Of a stretch of 64,000 bases of DNA, positions 34,089 through 42,899 are shown one piece after another (position 1 is the stretch's first letter; every line of letters begins with the position of its first letter). Source of the stretch: NAK82 sp036172345. GTDB taxonomy: Bacteria > Chloroflexota > Anaerolineae > 4572-78 > NAK82. Both the position numbers and the translations under genes were made by a program. The notes beneath the pieces were generated by a model, which ran no database searches, was not told the DNA's origin, and saw only the letters and a list, made by a program, of their open reading frames with translations. The DNA lies in NCBI GenBank assembly GCA_036172345.1, contig JASFBB010000180.1, positions 13,978-77,977 on the forward strand, given 5' to 3'.

Positions 34089-34913
34089 ATGAGGATGCGC
34101 GTGAGAGAATATCACCGTCCTCGCACGGTAGAAGAAGCGCTGGGATTATTACAAAGCGAAGACGCTGTGCCACTGGCAGGTGGCCAACAGCTGTTGGCAA
34201 AACAGTGGCACGGAGCGAAAGCTGTGGTGGACTTGCAGGCGTTGGGATTGGATCGTATCGAAACGAGGGGGGAACAACTGAAAATTGGGGCGATGGTGCG
34301 CCTGCAGCAGCTGGTGGATACGCCTCACGGATGCACGTTTCTGGCTGAAGCCGCGCACCGCGATGGACCGCTCACATATCGCAATGCTGCGACCGTAGGT
34401 GGCACGATCGTGACCCATGATCCCCTCTCTTGCTTGTTGCTCAGCTTGCTGGTGCTCGATGCGGAGGTAGAGGTACAGCGCACCGATGGCGCCAGCGTAG
34501 TTGCGTTAGACAAGTTATTGGTCGACCCTGCTCGCTGGTTGCCACGCAATTTGGTCACTGCAGTGACGGTGACACCACGGACGGTGGGCACTGCGATGGC
34601 CATTGTAGCGCGTACCCCGCGCGATCGGCCGCTCGTTGCAGTCACGGCGCAAGTGACGCGACAGGGGGAACGTTGTGGGGAGGTGCGTGTTGCCTGGGGC
34701 GGTGTGGCGCCGTATCCATTACGGGCATACACGGTGGAACAAGCACTCTCCAGTCAAACCTTGGACGATGCTAGGATCGAGGCGGCGGTGGCTCAGGCAA
34801 CAGCCGAGCTGCTGCTGTCTAGCGACTTCCGCGGCAGCGCTGAGTATCGGCGCGCTATGCTCAGTGTGCTGACGCGGCGTGCTCTATGGGAGGCGTGGTC
34901 AAAGGCAGCGTGA
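34089..34913 (+). CDS. FAD-binding subunit of a xanthine dehydrogenase/CoxM-type molybdenum hydroxylase
   Basis: 274 residues. The VAO/PCMH-type FAD domain begins YHRPRTVEEALGLL, with the flavin loop PLAGGQQLLAKQWHG and the second motif AAHRDGPLTYRNAATVGGTI, THDPLS. The C-terminal CO_deh_flav_C domain has VRVAWGGVAPYPLRA. It passes electrons from the iron-sulfur clusters of the Mo subunit to NAD or a carrier. It is the first gene of an operon with DUF429 and the fused FeS-Mo subunit. A second ATG six bases later is equally possible. Confidence 0.9.
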   Translation: MRMRVREYHRPRTVEEALGLLQSEDAVPLAGGQQLLAKQWHGAKAVVDLQALGLDRIETRGEQLKIGAMVRLQQLVDTPHGCTFLAEAAHRDGPLTYRNAATVGGTIVTHDPLSCLLLSLLVLDAEVEVQRTDGASVVALDKLLVDPARWLPRNLVTAVTVTPRTVGTAMAIVARTPRDRPLVAVTAQVTRQGERCGEVRVAWGGVAPYPLRAYTVEQALSSQTLDDARIEAAVAQATAELLLSSDFRGSAEYRRAMLSVLTRRALWEAWSKAA

Positions 34914-34921
34914 ATCTCCCG

Positions 34922-35731
34922 ATGCGTACGCGGGTGTACGGGGTTGACTTCAGCGGTGCGCGTCAGGCGGGTCGCAAGATATGGGTCACCCAAGCAAGCA
35001 TCCACAAAGACACCCTGTCCGTCGAGCGATGTGCATCCGCAGCCGCTCTGCTAGGGGTAGCTCCGGAACGCGGGATGTGTCTGGGAGCATTATGCACATT
35101 GATCGCACGGGAGCAGGAAGCGATCTTCGGGATGGATTTTCCCTTCGGTGTGCCGGCGCAGCTCATTGAAGCAGCCAGCTGGGAGGAATTCGTGCGCCGC
35201 TTCCCCGAGCGGTATGCGACGCCGCAACATTTTCGATCCGCCTGCTATGCAGCAATGGGGGGACGCGAAATAAAGCGGTTGACCGATCGCGAGAATGGCA
35301 CTCCATGGGCCAGCTACAATTTGCGATTGTACCGCCAGACGTTCTATGGCATCTCCGCTGTGTTGGCGCCACTGGTGACCCAAGAATCCGTCTCCGTGTT
35401 GCCAATGCAGAGCGCCCGAGCCGATCGTGCATGGCTGATCGAGATCTGTCCCGCTGCGACACTTAAGCGTCACGGTTTGTATATGCCCTATAAGGGAAAG
35501 GAAGCACATCACCGTCGTGCACGTCGCGCTATCTTGGAAGCTGTTCGATACTTGGCAGCGCTGCGATCCATTGATGCCACTCTGCAGGACGTGATCATAG
35601 AGGAGAGGGACGGAAACGCCTTGGACAGCTTGGTGGCTGCTTGGGCAACCTGGCGTGCGCTACAACAGTCTGCCGAGTTAGAAGGAGCATCTCATCCTTT
35701 GTACACTCTTGAGGGGTACGTGTATAGCTGA
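34922..35731 (+). CDS. DUF429 domain protein
   Basis: 269 residues. YGVDFSGARQAGRKIWV is the RNase H-like N-terminal strand with conserved Asp, followed by FGMDFPFGVP, ETYP-like EICPAATLK and HHRRARRAI, all typical of DUF429. The fold suggests a nuclease or nucleotide-binding role, but none is proven. The gene is wedged between the FAD and Mo subunits of the hydroxylase, eight bases after one and 29 before the other. ATG 34922 has no clear ribosome site; upstream starts overlap the FAD gene. Confidence 0.8.
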   Translation: MRTRVYGVDFSGARQAGRKIWVTQASIHKDTLSVERCASAAALLGVAPERGMCLGALCTLIAREQEAIFGMDFPFGVPAQLIEAASWEEFVRRFPERYATPQHFRSACYAAMGGREIKRLTDRENGTPWASYNLRLYRQTFYGISAVLAPLVTQESVSVLPMQSARADRAWLIEICPAATLKRHGLYMPYKGKEAHHRRARRAILEAVRYLAALRSIDATLQDVIIEERDGNALDSLVAAWATWRALQQSAELEGASHPLYTLEGYVYS

Positions 35732-35760
35732 CCTTGTAATGTGCTATGGAGAAAGTCCTT

Positions 35761-38700
35761 ATGGAAATCACCCTGAATGTCAATGGTGAGGACAGGTCAT
35801 TTCAGATAGCGCCGGACGACACGTTGCTGAGCGTCCTGCGCCGTGAAGGCTACCTCGGCGCCAAATATGGCTGTGGCGATGGCAGCTGTGGGGCATGTAC
35901 CGTTCTGGTGGACGGGGTCGCACGCACCAGTTGTACTATGCTCGCTTTACAGGCGGCGGGTGCTCACATCACCACGATCGAGGGACTGACGAGCATCTCT
36001 GCACAGGGAGAGGGACCCACTGTAGGTTGGCGCGGCTATATCGCGTTGCACCCCTTGCAGCGCGCTTTTGTGGAGACAGGGGCGATCCAGTGCGGCTACT
36101 GCACTCCAGCTATGATTCTAGCGGCGAAAGCTCTGCTCGACCGGGAACCCAACCCCACACCAGGACAGGTGCGCGATGCCCTCAGCGGAGTTCTGTGCCG
36201 CTGCACCGGTTACGTCAAACCTGTGCAAGCGGTGCTGCGTGCCGCCGCCTGGCTGCGCGGTGAGGCGGTGCCACCTTTGGAGGAAAAGAGCCCCGAATGG
36301 GAGTATCCATCCGGTGAGGTGATCCAGCTTCCTGAACAAACCATGCCCCCTTTTGACGAGGGATTGCAGCCGAGCGCAGCCGGAGGGCTAAGGCCTGGAG
36401 TGCGAGGCGATGTGCAAACTAGCACACCATCCATCCTGATGGCTACGACGCATCAGGGGACATGGCGCGTGGTGGGCAAACCGGAGCCCAAGGTGGATGC
36501 GGTGAAGCTGGCGCAAGGGCGTCCCGCTTTCGCCGGCGACTTGCAGTTGCGTGGTATGCTGGTGGGTAAGCTGCTCCGCAGTCCTCACCCCCATGCGCGC
36601 ATCCGCCGCATTGATGCCAGCAAGGCGCGTGCCCTGCCTGGTGTGCACGCTGTGCTCACCTTTGAGGATGTGCCGCGGGTGGTGTACTCCACCGCCGGCC
36701 AGAGCCATCCCATCCCCGGCCCCCTCGACCGGGTCAGCTTTGACAACAAAGTGCGTTTTGTGGGTGACCGCGTCGCGGCTGTGGCGGCGGAGAGCGAGGA
36801 GATCGCCGAGGAGGCTCTCAAGCTGATCGAAGTGGAGTATGAGCCCTTGCCCGCCATCCTGGACGCGCGTCAAGCACTGGATCATCCAGTGGTCATCCAC
36901 GATGAGCCGGACTATGTCGGGTTCGGTCACTCTGATCCGCGGCGCAATCTCGCTGCCCAGCTGCACATCGAGCTGGGAGACGTTGATGCAGCTATGCAAG
37001 AGGCGGATCGGATTTTTGAGGCGGAGTACAGCGTGCCGCGCGTGCAGCAAACACCCATCGAACCTTATGTGTGTGTCACTTACTGGGATGAGGACGATCG
37101 CCTCACCTTTTACACCTCAACCCAGGTGCCCTTTCACATCCGGCGTATCCTCTCACCTGTGTTGGGGTTGCCAGTACGCCGTATGCGCGTCATCAAGCCG
37201 CGCATCGGGGGAGGCTTTGGCAACAAGCAAGAGGTAATGATCGAGGATGCTTGTGCGCATCTGACGATTGCCACTGGCCGACCGGTGAGGATGGTATACA
37301 CGCGTGAGGAGCAATTTGTCAGCAGCACGACGCGCCATGCGATGATCCTGCGTCTTCGCACCGGCGTGACGCGCAATGGTCGCATTGTGGCGCAGGAGAT
37401 GCGTGTGCTGAGCGATACAGGCGCCTATGGCAACCACGCGCTTACCGTCACCGGCAATACGGGCCATAAGGCGCTCTCGCTCTACAATGTGCCCAACATC
37501 CGCTTCCACGCAGACGTGGTCTATACGAATCTGCCGACCGCCGGTGCCTATCGTGGCTATGGAGTGCCCCAGGGATTTTGGGCGGTGGAGACCCATATGG
37601 AATGGATTTGCCGCGAGATGGGCTGGGATCCGTTGGAGTTTCGCCTGAAAAACGCTATCAAAGCGGGCGACGAACACCCCATGAGCAAGGCGTGGAGTGA
37701 GGGGCGCGCGCCCAATCCAGAGACGATCCAGAGCTGTGCCCTGGAAGAGGCGGCCCGTTTGGGTGCTGCCCGTTTCGGTTTCCGCGCCGCGCGTGACGGT
37801 GGGGATTACCACATCGTGCCGGGCAAGCCACATCTGCATCGTGGACACGGGGTCGCTCTGGTGATGCAAGGGACTGCTATCCCCTACCTCGATATGGGTG
37901 CGGCCAGCATCAAGATGAACGATGATGGCAGCTTCAATCTCCTGATCGGCGCCACCGACCTGGGCACCGGCTCGGACACCGTGATTGCGCAAATGGTGGC
38001 AGAGGTGCTCGGTTGTCGGTTGGAGGACATCATCGTCTATTCGTCGGATACCGATATGACCCCCTTCGACAAAGGAGCTTATGCCAGCAGCACCACGTAT
38101 ATCAGCGGTGGTGCCGCCGTGCGGGCGGCGGAACAGGTTGCGGCACAAATACGGGAACGCGCTGCCCTGATGTTCAATGCTGCCCGCCCGGCCGATGTAG
38201 CACCCATCATGGCGGACGACATCGAGCTGCATGATCGGCATGCTTGGGCACCAGATGGACGCAGTCTGACATTGCAAGAGATCGCTTTGCATTCTTTGCA
38301 CACTCAAGATCAGCGTCAGATTATGGGCATTGGCTCCTTTGTCAGCCCTGTCAGCCCCCCTCCTTTTGCTGCCCAGTTCGCCGAGGTCACGGTGGACACC
38401 GAGACCGGCCAAGTCACCGTAGAGCGGTTGCTGATGGCTCTGGATTGCGGAGTGATCGTTAACCCGGTCACGGCAGGTGGTCAAGTCGAGGGTGGCATGA
38501 CCCAGGCACTCGGCTATGCGGTGAGCGAAGAGATGGCCTTCGATGGACACGGTCGCATGCTCAATCCGCGCTTCGGGGACTATCACATCTTCAGCGCCGA
38601 CGAAATGCCTGACATGCAGGTGTTGTTCGTGCCATCCTACGAGCCGAGCCATCCGTTCGGCGTCAAAGCGGTAGCCGAGATACCCTTGGACGGTGTAGCG

Positions 38701-38805
38701 CCGGCGGTGGGCAATGCGGTGACAGACGCAACTGGCCTCTTCATCCGCGATATTCCGCTGACACCTGAGAAGGTGTGGCGTGCGTTGCACAAAGTAGGCG
38801 CATAA
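35761..38805 (+). CDS. Fused iron-sulfur and molybdopterin subunit of a xanthine dehydrogenase-family hydroxylase
   Basis: 1014 residues in three parts. Residues ~1-160: [2Fe-2S] ferredoxin domain (CGDGSCGACTVLV) and helical [2Fe-2S] domain (QCGYCTPAMILAAKALL, CRCTGYVKPVQAV). Residues ~160-240: proline-rich linker. Then the Mo domain: ARIRRIDASKARALPGVHAV, PRIGGGFGNKQE, AYRGYGVPQGFWAVETHMEW, TDLGTGSDTVIAQMVAEVLG and KAVAEIPLDGVAPAVGNAV with the likely catalytic Glu. The CO-dehydrogenase-specific Cys loop is absent, so CO is an unlikely substrate; purines, aldehydes or heterocycles are possible. Small and large subunits are normally separate. ATG 35761 follows GGAG. Confidence 0.92.
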   Translation: MEITLNVNGEDRSFQIAPDDTLLSVLRREGYLGAKYGCGDGSCGACTVLVDGVARTSCTMLALQAAGAHITTIEGLTSISAQGEGPTVGWRGYIALHPLQRAFVETGAIQCGYCTPAMILAAKALLDREPNPTPGQVRDALSGVLCRCTGYVKPVQAVLRAAAWLRGEAVPPLEEKSPEWEYPSGEVIQLPEQTMPPFDEGLQPSAAGGLRPGVRGDVQTSTPSILMATTHQGTWRVVGKPEPKVDAVKLAQGRPAFAGDLQLRGMLVGKLLRSPHPHARIRRIDASKARALPGVHAVLTFEDVPRVVYSTAGQSHPIPGPLDRVSFDNKVRFVGDRVAAVAAESEEIAEEALKLIEVEYEPLPAILDARQALDHPVVIHDEPDYVGFGHSDPRRNLAAQLHIELGDVDAAMQEADRIFEAEYSVPRVQQTPIEPYVCVTYWDEDDRLTFYTSTQVPFHIRRILSPVLGLPVRRMRVIKPRIGGGFGNKQEVMIEDACAHLTIATGRPVRMVYTREEQFVSSTTRHAMILRLRTGVTRNGRIVAQEMRVLSDTGAYGNHALTVTGNTGHKALSLYNVPNIRFHADVVYTNLPTAGAYRGYGVPQGFWAVETHMEWICREMGWDPLEFRLKNAIKAGDEHPMSKAWSEGRAPNPETIQSCALEEAARLGAARFGFRAARDGGDYHIVPGKPHLHRGHGVALVMQGTAIPYLDMGAASIKMNDDGSFNLLIGATDLGTGSDTVIAQMVAEVLGCRLEDIIVYSSDTDMTPFDKGAYASSTTYISGGAAVRAAEQVAAQIRERAALMFNAARPADVAPIMADDIELHDRHAWAPDGRSLTLQEIALHSLHTQDQRQIMGIGSFVSPVSPPPFAAQFAEVTVDTETGQVTVERLLMALDCGVIVNPVTAGGQVEGGMTQALGYAVSEEMAFDGHGRMLNPRFGDYHIFSADEMPDMQVLFVPSYEPSHPFGVKAVAEIPLDGVAPAVGNAVTDATGLFIRDIPLTPEKVWRALHKVGA

Positions 38806-39371
38806 TGGAACATAAGCAGGATCATTCCAGCACACGCCCGATCAAACTGCCACCACATCCCTCAAGCTTCTACGACGAAGAAACCGCTATGCGTGCCCTG
38901 GGCAGTGGTGCTTTTAAGGCTGGCGCAGCCGGCGTTCTCGCTATGGCATTGCTGATGTTGATCAGCTTGGTCGACATCCCGCTGTTGCTATGCTTGGTGA
39001 TCCCCGGGTTTGTCTTAATCCTGATAGCTACTGGAATGCTGGCCGGGTTATTGTCTAACGAGCGGCTGAACTCTCCTGGGCAGGCGCGGCGAGCTGGGTT
39101 GCTGGCTGGGCTCGTCACCGGTTTAGGGGCCGCTTTTGTGGCTATGGTGCTGGCGGCACTTGGATTGATGTTCGCCAATCTAGGTGAAGGGGTGCGTGCC
39201 CAGTTTACACCTGGGCAGCTGCAGAATCTGGCCGCAATAGGTATCAGCCCGCAGACGGTGCGCATCGCAGGGGCCGTTTTCTTCGCACTGCTCCTCTGGG
39301 GGGTCTTCGGCACTATCGTTGCCGTGGTGCTGGGGATGTTGGGAGCCCAGCTGTATTACCGACTGCGATAG
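38805..39371 (+). CDS. Four-helix membrane protein of unknown function
   Basis: 188 residues. After a ~35-residue polar, Pro-rich start come about four hydrophobic helices (AGAAGVLAMALLMLISLV, LLLCLVIPGFVLILIATGML, LLAGLVTGLGAAFVAMVLAA, VFFALLLWGVFGTIVAVVLG). A polar loop (VRAQFTPGQLQNLAAIGISP) separates helices 3 and 4. The ATG overlaps the stop of the hydroxylase gene (TAATG), so expression is coupled to it. No family was recognised; similar proteins are annotated as glycine-zipper or DUF membrane proteins. Confidence 0.7.
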   Translation: MEHKQDHSSTRPIKLPPHPSSFYDEETAMRALGSGAFKAGAAGVLAMALLMLISLVDIPLLLCLVIPGFVLILIATGMLAGLLSNERLNSPGQARRAGLLAGLVTGLGAAFVAMVLAALGLMFANLGEGVRAQFTPGQLQNLAAIGISPQTVRIAGAVFFALLLWGVFGTIVAVVLGMLGAQLYYRLR

Positions 39372-39385
39372 CAGTGCAACAGAGA

Positions 39386-40012
39386 CTATCCCTGTTCTAG
39401 GACCAGACGACGGATAAGGGGCAACGCAGCCTGGAGAGCGCGCGCACGGTGGCTGACGCGATTCTTGACGGCGGGTTCGAGCTGGGCCATAGTACAACCG
39501 AATTCGGGGAGATAGAAAATCGGGTCATAACCAAAACCGTGCTCGCCCTGAGGGTGCCAGTCAATATAGCCTTCCACGTTCCCGTCGGCCGTCTCGCAGC
39601 GACCATCCGGCAAGGCGATCGCTACCACGCAACGGAAGCGCGCGGTGCGCTGTGGCCACGGGACGTTTTGGAGCTGCTGCAGCACCAGGGCAATGCGCTG
39701 GACATCCTGGCCGCGCTCGGTGCCACCGTACCGTGCCGAGTGAACACCAGGCGCGCCGCCCAGCGCGTCGATTTCCAAACCTGAGTCATCGGCCAGCGTG
39801 GGCAATCCGCTATGGGCGGCGAAGAGGCGCGCCTTGAAAACGGCGTTTTCGGCAAAGGTGTGGCCACTCTCTTGCGGCTCAAGGGCGATGTTGGCTTCCG
39901 AGAGGCTGACAATCTCCAAGGGAAAGTCGGGCCACAAATTGCGCAACAGATCACGAAACTCGCGCAGCTTGCCTGGGTTGTTGGTGGCGATCAAGAGGGA
40001 TTTCACGTGCAT
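39386..40012 (-). CDS. rdgB: XTP/dITP diphosphatase (RdgB/HAM1 family)
   Basis: 208 residues. It hydrolyses non-canonical purine triphosphates such as dITP and XTP. LLIATNNPGKLREFRDLL at the start, HTFAENAVFKARLFA, LADDSGLEIDALGGAPGVHS and HGFGYDPIFYLPE are the four family blocks. Its ATG is only 15 bases from the start of the divergent phosphatase gene, so the two promoters must overlap each other's coding sequence. Confidence 0.95.
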   Translation of the reverse strand: MHVKSLLIATNNPGKLREFRDLLRNLWPDFPLEIVSLSEANIALEPQESGHTFAENAVFKARLFAAHSGLPTLADDSGLEIDALGGAPGVHSARYGGTERGQDVQRIALVLQQLQNVPWPQRTARFRCVVAIALPDGRCETADGNVEGYIDWHPQGEHGFGYDPIFYLPEFGCTMAQLEPAVKNRVSHRARALQAALPLIRRLVLEQG

Positions 40013-40027
40013 CAGGATAGCTCCATC

Positions 40028-40645
40028 ATGGATATGACCACCATTTTGTTAATTCGTCATGGTCAGACGGCTTGGAATCGAGAACAACGCTTTCGCGGCC
40101 AGGTCGAGGTGCCGCTGGATGAGACGGGGCTGCTCCAGGCCGCTGCGTTGGGACGGCGCATCGCGGCCGCCTGGAGACCAGCGGCGATCTATGCCAGCCC
40201 TTTGCGACGGACGCTCCAAACCGCAACCTCGATAGCCCAAGCGTGCGGTCTTGAGGTAATTCCCCATGCAGGATTGCTGGATATCAACTTCGGCGCCTGC
40301 AGCGGTTTGTCCGAAGCAGAATTTGCCGCGCGCTATCCGCAGCTGGCAGCTGCCTGGTGTGAGCGCCCACGCACAGTGCGTTTCCCTGAAGGTGAATCGC
40401 TGGCAGACGTACATCAGCGTGTCGTTGGTGTGTTGAATGAGGTGATCGCGCATTATCCGGATCACACAGTGGTGCTGGTAACCCACCTGGTCGTGTGTCG
40501 TGTTCTGTTATGCCACTTCTTGGGTCTCGATACTGACCATTTCTGGGAATTTGAGCCGGCGCCTGCTTCGCTCAGTGTGCTGGAAATTGCCACCCGTGGG
40601 CGCCTGCTGCGCACGCTCAATGACACGGCCCATCTGCACGCGTGA
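40028..40645 (+). CDS. Histidine phosphatase family protein (phosphoglycerate mutase-like)
   Basis: 205 residues. LIRHGQTAWNREQRFRG carries the catalytic His, YASPLRRTLQTA the second Arg, and VVLVTHLVVCRVLLCH the second His. The pattern fits broad phosphatases such as CobC (alpha-ribazole phosphatase) or GpmB-like enzymes. Cobalamin genes elsewhere in the window (chelatases) make CobC a possibility, but that is inference. Start at ATG 40028; ATG 40034 is an alternative. Confidence 0.87.
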   Translation: MDMTTILLIRHGQTAWNREQRFRGQVEVPLDETGLLQAAALGRRIAAAWRPAAIYASPLRRTLQTATSIAQACGLEVIPHAGLLDINFGACSGLSEAEFAARYPQLAAAWCERPRTVRFPEGESLADVHQRVVGVLNEVIAHYPDHTVVLVTHLVVCRVLLCHFLGLDTDHFWEFEPAPASLSVLEIATRGRLLRTLNDTAHLHA

Positions 40646-40788
40646 TTCCCGGTCCGGTTTCCTTTCTGGGCTTGATATGCGATGTCCCAAATTATCGCCC
40701 TGGATTTCGCCATTGGCAAAAATGGATCTCCTTTTTCAAGATCCCTTCACCGCCTGATGACGGTCTCTTGGCGCATCCCTTGTTCTCT

Positions 40789-40817
40789 TTGCTTACGTTA
40801 CCATTAGGATATATAAT
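40789..40817 (+). promoter_or_regulatory. Promoter of the chelatase genes
   Basis: TTGCTT (40789-40794), 17 bases, TATAAT (40812-40817). Perfect -10. The leader to ATG 40858 is about 35 bases. Confidence 0.6.
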
Positions 40818-40857
40818 GAATAGGTTAGGATGAATATTGCGTGTCTGGAGTGGAATT

Positions 40858-41964
40858 ATGCCGAGAGTGTTTCCGTTCACTGCTATCGTTGGACAACGCC
40901 GAATGATAACCGCCTTGATCTTAAATGCCATCAGCCCTCAGATCGGCGGTGTGCTGATCCGAGGCGAACGCGGCACCGCCAAGAGCACGGCAGCGCGCGC
41001 GCTTGCTTCCCTGCTGCCTGAGATCGAGGTGGTGGCCGATTGTCCGTTTAGCTGTGATCCCTATCGCGCTGATCGCCAATGTGACAACTGTCGCGAGCGC
41101 GTACAGCGCGGCGAGGAGCTGCCGGTGGCACGACGACGTACTCGCTTCGTAGACCTTCCGGTCAGTGCCACCGAAGATCGTGTGGTCGGGACGCTGGACA
41201 TCGAGCTGGCGATCAAGAAAGGTGAGCGTCACTTCGAGCCCGGTATCCTGGCTGCCGCCAACCGTGGGTTGCTCTACGTGGATGAGGTGAACCTGCTCGA
41301 TGACCACGTAGTTGACCTCTTGCTCGACTCTGCTGCTATGGGGATCAACGTGGTCGAGCGAGAAGGTATCTCTTTCTCCCATCCGGCGCGCTTTATCCTG
41401 GTGGGCACGATGAACCCGGAGGAGGGTGACCTGCGGCCACAGCTGTTGGATCGCTTTGCTCTGTGCGTGGACATTCAGAGCATCCATCAGACTGAGGAGC
41501 GCGTTGAAATTCTCAAGCGTATCGTCCAATTTGAACGCGACCCTGAGCGTTTCTACCAGGAGTGGGAACCGCGCGAACGCGAACTATCTCAACGCATCGA
41601 ACGCGCACGTCTTCAGGTGGCCGATGTGCGTTACACCCCGGATGACCTCTACGCCATTGCCCATCTGACCAGTGAGGTGCGTGTGGACGGCCACCGTGCC
41701 GACATTGTGATCCTGAAAACCGCGATCGCACATGCGGCGTACTACGAACGTCCCCAGATCACCGATGAGGATATCCTGATCGCCGCCGAGCTGGCATTGC
41801 CCCATCGGCTCAAACGGCAACCGTTCCAGGACACCGAGATGCGCTTCCAGGAGTTGGCCGACCAGCTGGCGCAGGCACGCCGAGAGACAAGCCAGCCCGG
41901 GCGGGAAAAACCGACTGAGAGCATGTCCCTTATCGAGGAAAAAAAAACGTTAGTGAGGTGGTAG
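40858..41964 (+). CDS. chlI: Magnesium/cobalt chelatase ATPase subunit (ChlI/BchI-like AAA+), zero-frame product
   Basis: 368 residues. The AAA+ core has Walker A GERGTAKS (residues 36-43), a Cys-rich insertion (CPFSCDPYRADRQCDNC), Walker B LLYVDEVNLLDDHVV and sensor-1 LVGTMNPEEG. The C-terminal lid and the tail REKPTESMSLIEEKK follow. It powers metal insertion into a tetrapyrrole. GGAG lies nine bases before ATG 40858. The end of the gene has a run of nine A (41939-41947) and the -1 frame continues straight into the VWA gene, so this product is probably the short form of a frameshifted ChlD. Confidence 0.9.
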   Translation: MPRVFPFTAIVGQRRMITALILNAISPQIGGVLIRGERGTAKSTAARALASLLPEIEVVADCPFSCDPYRADRQCDNCRERVQRGEELPVARRRTRFVDLPVSATEDRVVGTLDIELAIKKGERHFEPGILAAANRGLLYVDEVNLLDDHVVDLLLDSAAMGINVVEREGISFSHPARFILVGTMNPEEGDLRPQLLDRFALCVDIQSIHQTEERVEILKRIVQFERDPERFYQEWEPRERELSQRIERARLQVADVRYTPDDLYAIAHLTSEVRVDGHRADIVILKTAIAHAAYYERPQITDEDILIAAELALPHRLKRQPFQDTEMRFQELADQLAQARRETSQPGREKPTESMSLIEEKKTLVRW

Positions 41965-41992
41965 GCGGCGAGCAACAGATCACCGCGCCGCC
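41939..41992 (+). promoter_or_regulatory. Probable programmed -1 ribosomal frameshift site (A9 slippery run plus stem)
   Basis: In the chlI frame the codons are GAG GAA AAA AAA ACG, which gives the heptamer A-AAA-AAA (41940-41946). A GAGG lies directly before the run. A GC stem follows: GGCGGCG (41964-41970) with CGCCGCC (41986-41992). The zero frame stops at 41962-41964. After a -1 slip the frame runs into the VWA gene ending at 42899. Ribosomal slippage and polymerase slippage on A9 are both possible. Confidence 0.72.
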
Positions 41993-42899
41993 ACTTTCCT
42001 CTCTGCCGCTTAATCCGCACAGCCTCCCGCCAACGGGCAATGAGCGCCCCTACGAGATGGCGGTCGCGGTCGGCGATGCTTTTCGACCTAGAAAATTGCA
42101 GACCCCGCTCGACCGTATGACGCGCAACCAGGCCGGCAAACGCAGCCGCACTGCGACCGAACGCAAACGCGGCCGCTATGTTCAAGCCCGTCCGGCAAAT
42201 GGTGACAGCTCCGACATCGCCTTCGATGCCACATTCCGCGCCGCAGCCCCCTTCCAGGTACATCGGCAGCACGACAGCAGCGCTATCGCTATCGAGAAGT
42301 CCGACCTGCAGCGTAAAGTGCGCGTGCGCCGTGCCGCCAATCTGATCTTGTTCGTCGTGGATGCCAGCTGGAGCATGGCGGCAGCGGAACGGATGGAAGC
42401 GACTAAAGGGGCGATCATGTCTTTGTTGCTGGATGCTTATCAGCGTCGCGATCAGGTCGGGCTGGTGGTCTTCCAAAAGGAGGAGGCGCGTCTGGTGTTG
42501 CCACCCACCTCAAGTGTGGAGCTGGCTAAACGCAAGCTAGCTGATGTGCCGGTAGGTGGCAAGACCCCCCTTTCCGCCGGGCTACTGTTGGCTTACCGGG
42601 TGCTGCGCCGTGAGATGCGCGCCCATCCAGAAACTATGCCTTTGTTGATCCTCCTCACCGATGGAGCCGCCAACGTCTCGGTGACCGGTATGCCAGCACA
42701 GGAAGAGGCACACCGCGTGGCCGAGATGATCCGCAAGGCGCACATCCGCGCTGTGGTGATCAATATGGAGCACGCTTCGTTTGATCGGGGTCTTGCCCAG
42801 GCGCTGGCCGATGCGATGGGAGCACCCTGTTACACCTTGCATCAGCTGCGCGCCGATGCCCTTTACCGCACCGTGCGCAGCGAGATGGTACCCGCCTAG
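41958..42899 (+). CDS. chlD: ChlD-type VWA domain of magnesium/cobalt chelatase (reached by -1 frameshift from chlI)
   Basis: About 313 residues in the -1 frame relative to chlI. A polar linker rich in Arg/Lys (RKLQTPLDRMTRNQAGKRSR, GRYVQARP) precedes DIAFDATFRAAAPFQVHR, the conserved ChlD block. The VWA domain starts LILFVVDASWSMAAAERMEA; MIDAS DxSxS is kept with Trp between the Ser residues. PPTSSVELAKRKLADVPVGG, TPLSAGLLLAYRVL and LLILLTDGAANV complete it. A GTG at 41958 could start it independently, but no separate ribosome site is evident. A frameshift fusion would give a ~680-residue ChlD. Its stop overlaps the convergent ACT gene. Confidence 0.87.
   Translation: MVGGEQQITAPPLSSLPLNPHSLPPTGNERPYEMAVAVGDAFRPRKLQTPLDRMTRNQAGKRSRTATERKRGRYVQARPANGDSSDIAFDATFRAAAPFQVHRQHDSSAIAIEKSDLQRKVRVRRAANLILFVVDASWSMAAAERMEATKGAIMSLLLDAYQRRDQVGLVVFQKEEARLVLPPTSSVELAKRKLADVPVGGKTPLSAGLLLAYRVLRREMRAHPETMPLLILLTDGAANVSVTGMPAQEEAHRVAEMIRKAHIRAVVINMEHASFDRGLAQALADAMGAPCYTLHQLRADALYRTVRSEMVPA

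Noticed and set aside
35761..38805. Aerobic CO dehydrogenase large subunit
   Set aside because: The Cys-containing CoxL active-site loop is absent; the AYRGYGVPQ loop fits the xanthine dehydrogenase group.
37153..38835. 560-codon frame antisense to the molybdenum hydroxylase gene
   Set aside because: A shadow of the GC-rich coding strand; its translation has no domain, while the plus-strand product is a complete enzyme.
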